Source: an uncultured cyanobacterium (lineage in GTDB: Bacteria; Cyanobacteriota; Cyanobacteriia; PCC-6307; Cyanobiaceae). From it: 64,000 nucleotides of DNA. Where the stretch lies: contig CAIJRN010000018.1 of the NCBI GenBank assembly GCA_903823115.1, forward strand, positions 21,275 through 85,274. Reading direction: 5' to 3'. Shown here piece after piece: positions 1 through 12,098 of the stretch (position 1 is the stretch's first letter; each line of letters begins with the position of its first letter). Made by a program: the position numbers and the translations under genes. Under the pieces are notes generated by a model that saw only the letters and a list, made by a program, of their open reading frames with translations, searched no databases and was not told where the DNA came from.

Positions 1-642
<642 letters not shown>

Positions 643-1269
643 ATCCGCTTCCGGGACCCGATCCAGCTGCTGATCAGGTCGCTAGATCGGGTCCCATGCA
701 GTCCAGCAACTGCCGTCCAGAGACTGAAGGGGATGAGATCCGTTGGATCACGGAGCTGAACCTGACCAACGGCAGATTTCAGCTTCGATGCGGCACATCT
801 CGATGCCAAACTTGATGAGCAAGATGGGATCAAAGTCGGGCTGCCGATTGGCGTCGCTGCCATGTCATGCCAGCTGAATCAGGCGACAGACGCTATTCCT
901 GAGCTCGTCAATCTGGACCGACACAGCCAGTAGCCAGTAGCCAGCAACCAGGAGTCATCTTCTTGTTCTGAAGACAATCGCTGATTCGGCTTCAAGGGCC
1001 AGCAGGCGAGCCTGGTGGCAAGCCGCGATTCACCGGCCTTGCCCGTTCGGATCGCCCCTTCGCCGGGAACAGTGTCATCAGCGGCCATGGCGTCGCAATG
1101 TCCCTCATGATTGTCGGGGTACCAGATGCTTTGGACGTCTGATCCCTTGATCCATCCGGTAGCCCCTGGTCCCTCGCCAAACCGTGCATTTCTGTGCATT
1201 TTCTCGCGCAGTGCTGGCCCGCCTCTGGCTGATCCTGCTAACAAGAGACGAGCTGTGCTGTCTGCCCCG
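643..1269. other. 627-nt gap without a confident gene
   Basis: No convincing intact gene is seen. On the plus strand an open stretch at about 769-933 reads like protein (AHLDAKLDEQDGIKVGLPIG) but is closed upstream by TGA codons. The neighbouring frame just upstream (EIRWITELNLTN) could be its missing N-terminal part after a frameshift, so this may be a decayed small gene. A short CCAGTAG tandem lies near 927-945. The long minus-strand frames here look like GC-driven shadows of the next gene. Confidence 0.35.
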
Positions 1270-1884
1270 ATGTCCCGCTTGCTGCGCTGGGGGATTGGCC
1301 TGTTGTTGATCGCCAGCCTCCTCTTCGCCGCCTTCTTCCTGCTGCCGTTTCGCTCCTGGTTGCCGGGCGGCACCGTGGCCGATGTGGCGACGGCTGAGGT
1401 GGTCAATGGCTCTGCCTTCAATCGACTGTTTCCCAGCCCCGAACCGGGAGAACAGCTGGTCTTCACCCAGGAGAAACGCGGCTTCAGCGAAGCGCGGCTC
1501 AAACAGGGGCAGTCGATCAAGGCCCTGCTGGCGATTTCCGACACCACGACCGCCCCAGAGGCCCGCAGCAAGTTCGAGGCCAGTTCCCAGCAGCTGCAGG
1601 GATGGCCCCTGGTGGAACAGGGCAATCAGGCCAGTGCCTTGCTGGTGGCCGAGCGCTTTCAGGTGAAGGTGATCGGCCAGGGCGCAGGCCTGGACGCCGA
1701 GCAGCGGCATGAACTGATCGGCGCCTTTGATCTCCATGGTCTGGCCGCCCTCAAGCCCGCCAGAGCTGCACGGGCGCCCAAGGTCCTGGCTCCGGGGAGC
1801 CGGCAGCCCGTGAAGATCCCCGTCTCCGCCGCCGAGAAGCAGGCCGCCCAATCCGTTCCTTCCGTTCTGGAGCCCGCCGCATGA
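1270..1884 (+). CDS. Membrane-anchored protein of unknown function
   Basis: I do not recognise a named family. The ATG at 1270 is chosen because it is followed at once by a basic MSRLLRW and one hydrophobic segment (about residues 7-24). The frame upstream, open to 1111, looks non-coding. The 204-residue product has a single N-terminal membrane anchor, a soluble domain of about 130 residues and an Ala/Pro-rich tail. The stop overlaps the next start (ATGA), so the two genes are very probably co-transcribed and translationally coupled, and their products may work together at the cytoplasmic or thylakoid membrane. Confidence 0.7.
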   Translation: MSRLLRWGIGLLLIASLLFAAFFLLPFRSWLPGGTVADVATAEVVNGSAFNRLFPSPEPGEQLVFTQEKRGFSEARLKQGQSIKALLAISDTTTAPEARSKFEASSQQLQGWPLVEQGNQASALLVAERFQVKVIGQGAGLDAEQRHELIGAFDLHGLAALKPARAARAPKVLAPGSRQPVKIPVSAAEKQAAQSVPSVLEPAA

Positions 1885-2765
1885 GCACCGTTCTCGAACG
1901 CCTTGATCGTCTGCCGCGGCGCAATCTCACCGTGCTGGCGCTGAAGGGGATCAGCACCCTGGTGCCCGGCGGCTGGCAGAACATCACCAGTGCCAGCGAG
2001 CTGATCGCCGGGGTGATGGGCAGTGACGACCCGGCGCTGATCACCCAGGTTCGGGCGCGGGCCGATGGTCTCAGCCGGGCGCGCCATGAGGGCTATGGCC
2101 GGGCCCTGAGCCTTTATGACGCCGTCAATCGATCGCAGAAGGCGGCCGGGGGCCTGAGGCTTCTGGCCAATGTGGGCGGAGCCCTGCCGCTGGTGAAGCG
2201 CGTGGCCAACCTGACCCCAACCAGCGACACGCTTCAGGCCGTGGATCTCAGTCTCAAGGTGGCGGCAGAGATGCTGGCCTTCACCCAGGTGAATGGCCTG
2301 CCGGGCGACAGTTTTGCCGAGTTCGGCGCCAGTCTCAATGAATATGCCGGCGAAGCACGGGTGCGCATGGCGGCGCTGATCTGCTTCGATGCCCTGCTGC
2401 CCCTGGGGGATCAGGCCCTGCAGCGACTCGATGGCCTGCTCGGCGGGGTGGGGCAGCAGGAGTTGCGCCTCTCGCCCGCCTACGCCGGCATGGCGGCGAT
2501 GATCCCGGGCCGGGGGGATGAAGCCCACCTGGGCTTTCTCAGGCGGGGAGTGGATCAGTGGCTGGGCTGGGCCGGTGGCTTCGTCGGCAACCTGGGGCTG
2601 AGCGGCCAGAAGGCGGTGCAAGCCCTGGAGAGCACCCTGGGCCCCTGGCAGGGGGGCTTTGAGCAGCTCGCCACCTTCCTCGACGCCTTCACCGATACCT
2701 ACCAGCACACGGGCGTTCAGGCGGTCGCCAGGCGGCTGGTGGAGCGGGCCGCTGCCGAGATCTAG
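1881..2765 (+). CDS. Conserved-looking protein of unknown function
   Basis: The 294-residue product is Leu/Ala-rich and predicted mostly helical, with a short hydrophobic patch near ALKGISTLVPGG and no clear signal peptide, cofactor motif or catalytic signature. The start overlaps the preceding stop by four bases. The gene ends 140 bases before the convergent chlL gene. I cannot name the family. Its coupling to a membrane-anchored partner and its place between por and chlL hint at a thylakoid or pigment context, but that is only positional. Confidence 0.7.
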   Translation: MSTVLERLDRLPRRNLTVLALKGISTLVPGGWQNITSASELIAGVMGSDDPALITQVRARADGLSRARHEGYGRALSLYDAVNRSQKAAGGLRLLANVGGALPLVKRVANLTPTSDTLQAVDLSLKVAAEMLAFTQVNGLPGDSFAEFGASLNEYAGEARVRMAALICFDALLPLGDQALQRLDGLLGGVGQQELRLSPAYAGMAAMIPGRGDEAHLGFLRRGVDQWLGWAGGFVGNLGLSGQKAVQALESTLGPWQGGFEQLATFLDAFTDTYQHTGVQAVARRLVERAAAEI

Positions 2766-2906
2766 GCGCGAAGCCAGGCCGCTGGCTGGAGGCTCAGCCG
2801 CGGCTGGCCGCGGCCGCTGCGATCGATTGGAGACGTCGAGAGTGTGGCCGGCAGCTGTGGGGCCGCCCTTGGGCAACCAGGCTGTCCGGCCACCAGCGCC
2901 GCAGGA

Positions 2907-3860
<954 letters not shown>

Positions 3861-4030
3861 TCAGCGCTAAGCCTGACCAGTCAGGGACAGGAGTGTCGGA
3901 TGGGCATGCAAACCGACACATTGTCACGAGCTGATCCAGGCGTCGATGGAGTCCTTGGCATTGGAAAGGCCACTTTTTCGAAGCCGAAACCCGGGCTTTG
4001 ACTAGAAGTAAAAATACTCATGTCCTGGGT

Positions 4031-5752
4031 TCAGTGGCTGAAGTGGGCCTTGGCGTCGTAGAGGGTTTCGGCATCAATCAGGGCAATGCCCCGTTCGCGG
4101 GCAAAGCTCTCGGTGTTGCGTCGCACCTTGCTGCGCACAAAGAAGGGGATCTTGTGTAATTCCGCTTCCCCGTCCGCACCCCAGCGGGGCTCGACCGCGG
4201 CGGCGGGCGGTGCCTCCAGAGTGGCGGTGGCCGTGGCGGCACTGGCGGCAACTGGGGCCGTCGCCAGTGCCGGTTCAGGGGCCGCCGTCGTGGCAACAGG
4301 CAGGGCCCCAGGGCCCTGATGCACCGGGTCGGCAGCTGGGGTCATCGACGGGGCGCCATCACCGAGGTGGCTGCGATGGCCATCCACAAACTCAAAGTCA
4401 TGGCGGAACATGCCGATCAGGTGTTCCTCCAGACCCATCATCAAGGGGTGCACCCAGCTGTCGAAGATCACATTCGCCCCCTCCCAGCCCATCTGGGGTG
4501 CGTAGCGGGCCGGGACGTCCTGGACGTGCAGGGGCGTACTGATCACGGCGCAGGGCACGCCGAGGCGCTTGGCACTGTGGCGCTCCATCTGGGTACCCAG
4601 GACCAGCTCCGGGGCCGCCTCGGCCATCGCCTTCTCCACCGCCAGGTAGTCGTCGGTGATCAGGGCCTCAAGCCCCAGCGCCTTGGCCGCAGCCCGCACC
4701 TCGCGCGCCTGCTCGCGGCTGTAGCTGCCGAGGCCCACCACCTCAAAGCCCAGCTCCTTGCTGGCGATGCGGGCGGCGGCCACCGCATGGGTGGCATCGC
4801 CGAAGATGAACACCCGCTTGCCGGTGAGGTAGGTCGAGTCGACCGAGCGGGAATACCAGGGAAGCCTGGAGGCCGAAGCGGCCGTTGCCGGCAGGCCTGG
4901 AGCCGAGCCACCGTTGCTGACGGCGCCATCGGCGCTGGCGATTCCGAGCAGCGTGGTGATCTCCTGCAGGAAGGCCTCGGTGGCGCCGATGCCGATCGGC
5001 ACGGTGCGCACCACCGGCATCCCGAAGCTGCGCTCCAACCAGGAGCAGACCGAATCCGCCACCTCCGGATAGAGACAGACGTTGGCATCGGCACTGGGGA
5101 GCCGCAGCAGATCAGCGGGACGGGCCCCCAGGGGCGCCACCACCGCCACATCGATGCCGTGCTCCTGGAGCAGGCCCGTGACTTCCTTGACATCGTCGCG
5201 GCAGCGGAACCCCAGCAAGGTGGGCCCGAGCAGATTCACCCGTGGCCGCCGGCCCTCCTGTTGCCAGCGCTGGGCTGATGGTTTCGGCGTACCCGGTGGC
5301 GGCACCTGGGCTTTCAGCAGGCTGCGCACCAGCTGATAAAAGGTTTCGGCCGCTCCCCAATTCTCCTTTTTGGAGTAGGCCGGAAGATCCAGGCTGACCA
5401 TCGGGATGCCGCCCAGATCCATGCCCGCGGCCAGGGCGCCGGGTTGATCCTGGATCAGTTCGGCGGTGCAGCTCTCGCCCACCAGCAGGGCCTCGGGCTG
5501 GAAGCGCTGCACGGCGTCGGCGATCGTGCGCTTGACCAGTTCGGCGGTGTCACCGCCGAGATCGCGGGCCTGGAAGGTGGTGTAGGTGACGGGCGGCCGG
5601 CGATCACGCCGCTCGATCATCGTGAACAGCAGGTCGGCGTAGGTGTCGCCTTGCGGCGCGTGCAGCACGTAGTGCACCCCCTCCATCGAGGCGGCGATGC
5701 GCAGCGCACCGACGTGGGGCGGGCCTTCGTAGGTCCAGAGCGTCAGTTCCAT
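4031..5752 (-). CDS. chlB: Dark-operative protochlorophyllide reductase subunit B
   Basis: ChlB forms with ChlN the NifDK-like catalytic heterotetramer that binds protochlorophyllide and an Fe4S4 cluster. The 573 residues begin with the family-typical [20 protein letters not shown] and include the [11 protein letters not shown] segment and [20 protein letters not shown]. The small C-terminal domain ([19 protein letters not shown]) is found in full-length ChlB. It is preceded by an Ala/Pro-rich linker of roughly 70 residues (about 455-525), which makes the protein longer than many homologues; such linkers are variable. The gene lies 147 nt downstream of chlN in the same direction. Confidence 0.96.
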   Translation of the reverse strand: MELTLWTYEGPPHVGALRIAASMEGVHYVLHAPQGDTYADLLFTMIERRDRRPPVTYTTFQARDLGGDTAELVKRTIADAVQRFQPEALLVGESCTAELIQDQPGALAAGMDLGGIPMVSLDLPAYSKKENWGAAETFYQLVRSLLKAQVPPPGTPKPSAQRWQQEGRRPRVNLLGPTLLGFRCRDDVKEVTGLLQEHGIDVAVVAPLGARPADLLRLPSADANVCLYPEVADSVCSWLERSFGMPVVRTVPIGIGATEAFLQEITTLLGIASADGAVSNGGSAPGLPATAASASRLPWYSRSVDSTYLTGKRVFIFGDATHAVAAARIASKELGFEVVGLGSYSREQAREVRAAAKALGLEALITDDYLAVEKAMAEAAPELVLGTQMERHSAKRLGVPCAVISTPLHVQDVPARYAPQMGWEGANVIFDSWVHPLMMGLEEHLIGMFRHDFEFVDGHRSHLGDGAPSMTPAADPVHQGPGALPVATTAAPEPALATAPVAASAATATATLEAPPAAAVEPRWGADGEAELHKIPFFVRSKVRRNTESFARERGIALIDAETLYDAKAHFSH

Positions 5753-5899
5753 GGGGTGGAGCGAGGAAACAGGGAACGGGGGAAAGCTGGAAAAGCCCGG
5801 CGGCGGAGCGGAGCCAATGGTTGAGCCGGCGCTCGCAGGCCGCGAAGCAGGGGCCGAACACGGCTGCGGTGGCAGGCCTCAACCTGGCCACCGGCCGGT

Positions 5900-7216
<1,317 letters not shown>

Positions 7217-7306
7217 CTAGCGAGGCTGGAGCCGCTGGCGCAGGACTGCGTTACATCTGTTCGGGATTGCGGCCTGGAGGTCACGATTCCGGCACAGGAG
7301 GCCGCT

Positions 7307-7987
7307 TCAGAGGCGACGGCGGAAGCCTTCGCTGAAGCCCGTCGCGGCCCGCTCAGCGGACTCGGCGGCGCGGCTGAGCTTCCAGACATTGCGGCTCAGC
7401 CGCCGGGCCACCAGGCCGCCCCTTTCGATCACGGCAGCACCGGGGCGGGCGCCGAGCAGCTGGCTCACCTCGGCGGTGCTCAGGGGGGCGCCGGTCTGCA
7501 GGGCCAGCTGGGTGAGTTCAAGCCGCTGGCGCAGGCCCGTCAGATCGGCCTGACCACCGTCCTCGTCGTCGTTCCAGATCCAGGGCTGATCCTGGCCGGC
7601 GGCGGCCATCCTGCGCATCAGCCCAAGGCCGATGAAGGCGAGGGCCTGCTCCGGTTTGATCCCTTGCTCCGCCGCCTGGGCGATCCAATCAGGCCACATC
7701 GCGCGATTGTCATCGCTGGGGATCGCCTCGCTGGCCGTGGCCCCCAGGGGGCGAGCGGCTTCGGGACTGACCGACCGGGAAGCGTCAGCGGAACGTCGGC
7801 TGGCCATGGCGATCGCGGTGAAGTTGGCCGGACGGTACCGGCTGGGCCAGGCGCCGCAAGGGCCGTAGCCGGCCTCTGGAACCGGTTCTACTGCGGCCAG
7901 GTCCGCCGGGGACAGCCCCGAAGCAGCCCTCTGCTCAGCCGCGATTGAGGCCATCCGGCAACGGATGGACACCAACGACCGTGCCAT
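7307..7987 (-). CDS. Conserved-looking cyanobacterial protein of unknown function
   Basis: The C-terminal 130 residues look genuine (WPDWIAQAAEQGIKPEQALA, then a LTQLALQTGAPLSTAEVSQL segment that resembles a winged-helix or HTH turn, then VIERGGLVARRLSRNVWKL). The first 60-90 residues are low in complexity and the start is uncertain: the ATG at 7987 gives 226 residues, with in-frame alternatives at 7954, 7807 and 7699. The gene is upstream of chlN on the same strand and diverges from csoS1D. The HTH-like segment allows a DNA-binding role, but this is a weak suggestion. Confidence 0.6.
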   Translation of the reverse strand: MARSLVSIRCRMASIAAEQRAASGLSPADLAAVEPVPEAGYGPCGAWPSRYRPANFTAIAMASRRSADASRSVSPEAARPLGATASEAIPSDDNRAMWPDWIAQAAEQGIKPEQALAFIGLGLMRRMAAAGQDQPWIWNDDEDGGQADLTGLRQRLELTQLALQTGAPLSTAEVSQLLGARPGAAVIERGGLVARRLSRNVWKLSRAAESAERAATGFSEGFRRRL

Positions 7988-8176
7988 CGGCGCCGCTGAT
8001 GGGCCTGATCGCGAGTCCTGATCGCCGAGCTGGGGCCAGAGCCCCCGGATCAGGGGTCTTGTCAGGAGTTCGGGATCGTCTCACCGGTAGGATCCGCAGC
8101 AACTTCATGGCGCCGTCAGCCCTGGTCTGGGTTCAGGCGTCATGCGCACTTTGCGAGGTGGCGCGACGGCGCCCTG

Positions 8177-8977
8177 ATGGACTCCAGGTTTTCCCGCTCT
8201 CTCTCCAGCGACGACCGTGCCATCAGCCGGCGCCGTGGAACGCTGCGGGTCGGCGGCACCGAGATCACCGGCAGCGCCGGGATCGGCGATCGCGATGGTG
8301 CCAGCTGTGTGATCACCACGGACAGTGAAGGACGGCGCATCGCCCGCCAGTCCAGTCACGTGCAGTCGATCGAGTTGCGCACCTATGTGTTCCTCGATTC
8401 GCTCCAGCCCCAGCTGGCGGCCTACATGGGCACCGTCTCCCAGGGTTTTCTGCCGATTCCCGGCGATGCCTGCCTGTGGCTGGAAGTGTCGCCGGGCATG
8501 GCCGTGCACCGGGTCACCGATATCGCCCTCAAGGCCAGCACGGTGCGCCTTGGCCAGATGGTGGTGGAGCGGGCCTTCGGCTCGATCGCCATGTACCACC
8601 GCGACCAGAGCAACGTGCTCCACTCCGGTGAGGTGGTGCTGGAGGCCATCGGCAGCAGCATTGATCGCCGCAGCCGCTGTGAGGTGACCTGGACGGAGAT
8701 CATCCGCGCCATCACTCCGGACCACGCCGTCCTGATCAATCGCCTCAATCGCCGCGGTTCGATGATCCAGGCGGGCATGAGCATGTTCATTCTCGAGACC
8801 GAGCCCGCCGGCTACGTGCTGATGGCTGCCAACGAGGCCGAGAAGTCGTCGAACATCACCGTGGTGGATGTCAAGGCCGTGGGCGCCTTCGGCCGTCTCA
8901 CCCTCGCTGGCAAGGAGGGCGATGTGGAGGAGGCGGCTTCGGCGGCCATGCGGGCCGTGGCCCACATCAACGCCTGA
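8177..8977 (+). CDS. csoS1D: Carboxysome shell protein CsoS1D, tandem BMC-domain trimer
   Basis: CsoS1D forms pseudohexameric trimers with a large gated pore in the alpha-carboxysome facet and is thought to pass bigger metabolites such as RuBP and 3-PGA. The 266 residues contain a flexible N-terminal arm (about 1-50) and two permuted BMC domains. The first runs from [20 protein letters not shown] to about residue 150 and the second includes [20 protein letters not shown] and the [13 protein letters not shown] stretch. Position just left of the cso operon, next to a Ham1/RdgB gene, is the usual arrangement in alpha-cyanobacteria. It has its own start region, diverging from the gene at 7307-7987. 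Confidence 0.93.
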   Translation: MDSRFSRSLSSDDRAISRRRGTLRVGGTEITGSAGIGDRDGASCVITTDSEGRRIARQSSHVQSIELRTYVFLDSLQPQLAAYMGTVSQGFLPIPGDACLWLEVSPGMAVHRVTDIALKASTVRLGQMVVERAFGSIAMYHRDQSNVLHSGEVVLEAIGSSIDRRSRCEVTWTEIIRAITPDHAVLINRLNRRGSMIQAGMSMFILETEPAGYVLMAANEAEKSSNITVVDVKAVGAFGRLTLAGKEGDVEEAASAAMRAVAHINA

Positions 8978-9034
8978 ACCCCCCTGGCGCTCAGGCCAGA
9001 GCGATCAGAGCAGCACCCGTCCATTCCCAGCCTG

Positions 9035-9628
9035 TCAGTCGAGCGCCAGCAGCCGACGCAGTCCAGAAGCCAGAGCCGCTGCGGCCTTGCCCCGACTGCC
9101 CAGGCGGCTGCGCTGGTAGTCACCCATCTCGGCGTAGCTAGTGCCGGCCTCGCGAACGTAGAAAATCGGGTCGTAGCCGGGGCCATGGCCTCTGGGTTCC
9201 CGCAGGATCAGGCCGCGGCAGATCCCCTGGGCCTCAAGCACCGTGGTGCCCGTGGGATCGGCCAGGGCCATGGCGCTGACGAACTGGCCGCCGCGATAGA
9301 GCGAATCGCCCAGCTCGTGCAGCAGACGGTGGATGCGTTCGTGATCGGTGGGGCCATAGCGGGCCGAAAAAATGCCGGGTCGGCCACCAAGGGAGTCCAC
9401 CTCCAGACCGGAGTCGTCGGCCAGGGCCCACTGGCCCGTCAGCGAGGCCACCGCTTCCGCCTTGAGGCGGGCATTGGCGGCGTAGCTGTCGCCGGTCTCC
9501 TCGATGTCCAGGCCGCGGGGCTGGGCGCGCACCTCAAGCTCGACCGCCGCCAGCATGGCGCCGATCTCGGCCACTTTGTGGGGATTGCCACTGGCGATGA
9601 CGAGCACGGGCAGGGACGGGCTGGGCAA
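9035..9628 (-). CDS. rdgB: Non-canonical purine NTP pyrophosphatase (RdgB/HAM1 family)
   Basis: This enzyme hydrolyses dITP, XTP and related deaminated purine nucleotides to monophosphates, keeping them out of DNA and RNA. The 197-residue protein shows the family signature ASGNPHKVAEIGAML at 12-26, the substrate pocket ALADDSGLEVDSLGGRPGIF, and GHGPGYDPIFY with the MGDYQRSRLGSRGKA end motif. Length is normal. It is convergent with csoS1D and inserted among CO2-concentrating genes; this neighbourhood recurs in alpha-cyanobacteria although no functional link is known. Confidence 0.95.
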   Translation of the reverse strand: MPSPSLPVLVIASGNPHKVAEIGAMLAAVELEVRAQPRGLDIEETGDSYAANARLKAEAVASLTGQWALADDSGLEVDSLGGRPGIFSARYGPTDHERIHRLLHELGDSLYRGGQFVSAMALADPTGTTVLEAQGICRGLILREPRGHGPGYDPIFYVREAGTSYAEMGDYQRSRLGSRGKAAAALASGLRRLLALD

Positions 9629-10115
9629 GGAGCCGGGAGCGCTGTGGACAGACCTGCCGGGGCGGAAGGACTGACAAGTCCCTTACCGGCAGCAGGGTCC
9701 ATATTGTCTCGCACCACAAGCTGGGATCAGGCTTGCTGCGGCCCGGGTTGCTGCCAGGCGCGTTGGCCGCGATCGCCAGGCTGGGCCCAGGAGCGGCCGG
9801 CAGCTATGTCGAACCTGTAGCGATCGCAAGGGCAAGCCCATCCAGTCGGAGGACCAATCCAGTGGTGAAAGCAACCCTGAGAGGCGATCCATCCTGAGGG
9901 CCGACCAAGCCAGAGGCCGACCGATCCGAGCCAGAGGGGTGAGGCAGGACGGGTTGAACATTCCACCCCCGGAAAAGCTCCAGGGAGCCTGCCTCGCGCC
10001 AACGTTAAGCAAGTCCAGCGATCTCCAGCCGCAGCGTCGATCAAGTTTGAGCGGCCCCTGACGCCTCCAGGGGCGAGTCGCCCCTAAGTTGCTGCAACCA
10101 TGGGCCCGCAATGGG
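9629..10115 (+). promoter_or_regulatory. Upstream region of sbtA with a motif shared with the csoS1A leader
   Basis: This 487-nt gap holds no gene that I can support. At 9951-9970 it contains GGGTTGAACATTCCACCCCC. Nearly the same string, with a six-base insertion after GGGTTG, lies just before csoS1A (11684-11706). A HIP1-type octamer GCGATCGC lies near 9820. The shared string is a candidate operator or promoter element for CO2-responsive control, or a relic of a duplicated leader. No -10/-35 pair is assigned. Confidence 0.45.
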
Positions 10116-11120
10116 ATGCAGTCGAGCCTGATTCTCCAGAACCTTGTTTCAGCACCGGTTCTGTTCTTTTTTCTCGGCGTTCTCGCCGTGCTGGTCGGCT
10201 CGGATCTGGAGATCCCCTCACCGCTGCCGAAGCTGTTCTCGCTCTACCTGCTGCTGGCGATCGGCTTCAAGGGCGGCCTGGAGCTGGCCCAGAGCGGCCT
10301 GGGCAGCCAGGTGCTGCTGACGATCGGCGCCGCCGTCCTGATGTCGCTGCTGGTTCCGATCAGCAGCTTCCTGATCCTGCGCACCCGCATGGATCCCTAC
10401 AACTCGGCGGCGATTGCCGCCTCCTACGGATCGATCAGTGCCGTCACCTTCATCACGGCCCAGAACTTTCTGAACGTGCTCCATCTCGATTTCGATGGCT
10501 TCATGGTGGCGGCCCTGGCCCTGATGGAGTCGCCGGCGATCGTGGTCGGTGTGCTATTGGCCAAGCTGGGGACTCAGACCGGTGCAGCCCAGCAAGGTGC
10601 CAAGGCCGGTGGCCTGCGCTGGCGGGAAGTGCTGCAGGAAGCCTTCCTGAATGGCTCGGTGTTTTTGCTGATCGGCAGCCTGGTGATCGGCTACCTCGTC
10701 ACCAGCTTCTCGCCGGCAGGTCTGGCGAAGATGGAGCCCTTCACCGACAAATTGTTCTACGGAGCCCTGTGCTTTTTTCTGCTTGACATGGGGATCGTGG
10801 CCGCCCAGCGGCTGCGGGATCTGCGCCGAGCCGGCCCCTTCCTGGTCGGCTTCGCCGTGCTGGCGCCGCTGCTTCACGCCAGCGTCGGTCTGGCGATCTC
10901 GTTGCTGTTGGGCCTCAATCAGGGGGACAGCCTGCTGTTCATGGTGCTCTGTGCCAGCGCCTCCTACATCGCCGTACCGGCGGCCATGCGCATGACCGTG
11001 CCCCAGGCCAATCCGAGTCTGTACATCTCCTCGGCCCTGGGGGTGACGTTCCCGTTCAATGTGGTCGTGGGCATCCCGTTGTACATGTCCCTGATCCAGC
11101 GCTTCGTTCCCATCAGCTGA
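10116..11120 (+). CDS. sbtA: SbtA-family sodium-dependent bicarbonate transporter
   Basis: SbtA proteins are plasma-membrane Na+/HCO3- symporters that supply inorganic carbon for the carboxysome. The 334-residue product consists almost wholly of membrane helices in two inverted halves (PVLFFFLGVLAVLVGSDLEI, then YGSISAVTFITAQNFL; later FYGALCFFLLDMGIVAAQRL, then ASASYIAVPAAMRMTVPQAN). The last matches the conserved SbtA end pattern of a small-residue loop followed by P-x-A-x-R and a NPSLYI segment. ATG 10116 is preferred over upstream starts because it begins directly at the membrane domain. It is followed by its PII-like partner. It belongs to the divergent SbtA2-like branch as far as I can judge by eye. 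Confidence 0.85.
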   Translation: MQSSLILQNLVSAPVLFFFLGVLAVLVGSDLEIPSPLPKLFSLYLLLAIGFKGGLELAQSGLGSQVLLTIGAAVLMSLLVPISSFLILRTRMDPYNSAAIAASYGSISAVTFITAQNFLNVLHLDFDGFMVAALALMESPAIVVGVLLAKLGTQTGAAQQGAKAGGLRWREVLQEAFLNGSVFLLIGSLVIGYLVTSFSPAGLAKMEPFTDKLFYGALCFFLLDMGIVAAQRLRDLRRAGPFLVGFAVLAPLLHASVGLAISLLLGLNQGDSLLFMVLCASASYIAVPAAMRMTVPQANPSLYISSALGVTFPFNVVVGIPLYMSLIQRFVPIS

Positions 11121-11198
11121 GGTGGGCCCAAGCCGCCGGAGTCGGACTCTGGTCCTCGGGTATCGCTGCCCAACCCAATCCCTGCCGTCCCTGTCCCC

Positions 11199-11480
11199 AT
11201 GAAACGGATCGACCTGTTCCTGAGCGAACGTGAAGTCAGCAAGGTCTGCAAGGCGATCAGCAAGGCCGGCGTACCCGGCTACTCAGTGATCCGCCACGTC
11301 ACCGGCATGGGCCTGGCTGGAGAAATCTCCGAGGCCATGGACTTCAGCGGCCTGGGGGCCAATGCCCACGTGATCGTGTTCTGCGAGCCCAGCCTGGTGC
11401 CGGCCGTACGGGCTGCCCTCAGGCCCCTGTTTGATGTCTATGGGGGCGTGGGCTTCGTTTCTGAAGCCGAACCCCTCTGA
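11199..11480 (+). CDS. sbtB: SbtB-like PII-family regulatory protein
   Basis: SbtB is a trimeric PII-like protein that binds adenine nucleotides (cAMP, AMP, ADP) and controls SbtA. The 93 residues form one compact ferredoxin-like PII domain: MKRIDLFLSEREVSKVCKAI, a T-loop region with GVPGYSVIRHVTGMG, and VIVFCEPSLVPAVRAALRPL. It is shorter than many SbtB proteins and has no C-terminal Cys-containing extension of the R-loop type. Location 78 nt after sbtA on the same strand supports the assignment more strongly than the sequence alone. Confidence 0.82.
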   Translation: MKRIDLFLSEREVSKVCKAISKAGVPGYSVIRHVTGMGLAGEISEAMDFSGLGANAHVIVFCEPSLVPAVRAALRPLFDVYGGVGFVSEAEPL

Positions 11481-11683
11481 AAAGGGGCTCTGGAAGCGGC
11501 TCCAGATCGAAATCGTCTCCTTAGCTGAAATAGCCTGCAATAACAGCAATGTGAGCGGTCGCCGACCAAGCATTGCTTACGTTTTGTTTCTCACTGATCA
11601 GCTTGGCTTATCACCGAAACCGGAAACCTTGATGGGGTCAAGGGGCGAAATGGCTTGACGGGGGGTCGGGCGGCCAATCAGGG

Positions 11684-11724
11684 TTGCGAGCGAACATTCC
11701 ACCCCCCTCCTCCAGGAGCAGGTA
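11684..11724 (+). promoter_or_regulatory. csoS1A leader: motif shared with the sbtA upstream region, plus ribosome binding site
   Basis: At 11684-11706 the sequence GGGTTG, six further bases, then AACATTCCACCCCC repeats the element at 9951-9970. It is followed by a strong Shine-Dalgarno AGGAG about seven bases before the csoS1A ATG at 11725. The 244 nt between sbtB and csoS1A are AT-richer than their surroundings, consistent with the main promoter of the RuBisCO-carboxysome operon. Confidence 0.5.
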
Positions 11725-12036
11725 ATGGCAAACGAAACCATGGGCATCGCCCTCGGCATGATTGAGACCCGCGGCCTCGTCCCCGCGATCGAAGCCGCCG
11801 ATGCCATGACGAAGGCAGCTGAAGTGCGCCTGATCGGTCGTGAGTTCGTCGGTGGCGGCTACGTCACCGTGCTCGTCCGCGGCGAAACCGGCGCCGTCAA
11901 CGCCGCCGTTCGCGCCGGTGCCGATGCCTGCGAGCGCGTGGGTGACGGACTCGTCGCTGCGCACATCATCGCTCGCCCCCACCGCGAAGTTGAGCCCGCT
12001 CTGACCAGCAGCTTCGGCCTCGGGTCGAAGGACTGA
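11725..12036 (+). CDS. csoS1A: Major carboxysome shell hexamer CsoS1 (BMC domain)
   Basis: This is the main facet protein of the alpha-carboxysome; hexamers tile into sheets with small pores for bicarbonate and RuBP. The single BMC domain is canonical: GIALGMIETRGLVPAIEAAD, the FVGGGYVTVLVRGETGAVNA core and HIIARPHREVEP at the C terminus; 103 residues is the normal length. A strong RBS precedes the ATG. It is the first gene of the long plus-strand run with cbbL, cbbS and csoS2, the standard alpha-cyanobacterial order. Confidence 0.97.
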   Translation: MANETMGIALGMIETRGLVPAIEAADAMTKAAEVRLIGREFVGGGYVTVLVRGETGAVNAAVRAGADACERVGDGLVAAHIIARPHREVEPALTSSFGLGSKD

Positions 12037-12098
12037 GCGGTTCGCGCCTGACGCGCCCAACCCTCTGACTTCCCCACCGACCTAATCACAGATTCCCC

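Noticed and set aside
8105..8965. 286-codon minus-strand frame opposite csoS1D
   Set aside because: The plus strand encodes two clear BMC domains; the antisense product is His/Gly-rich shadow sequence.
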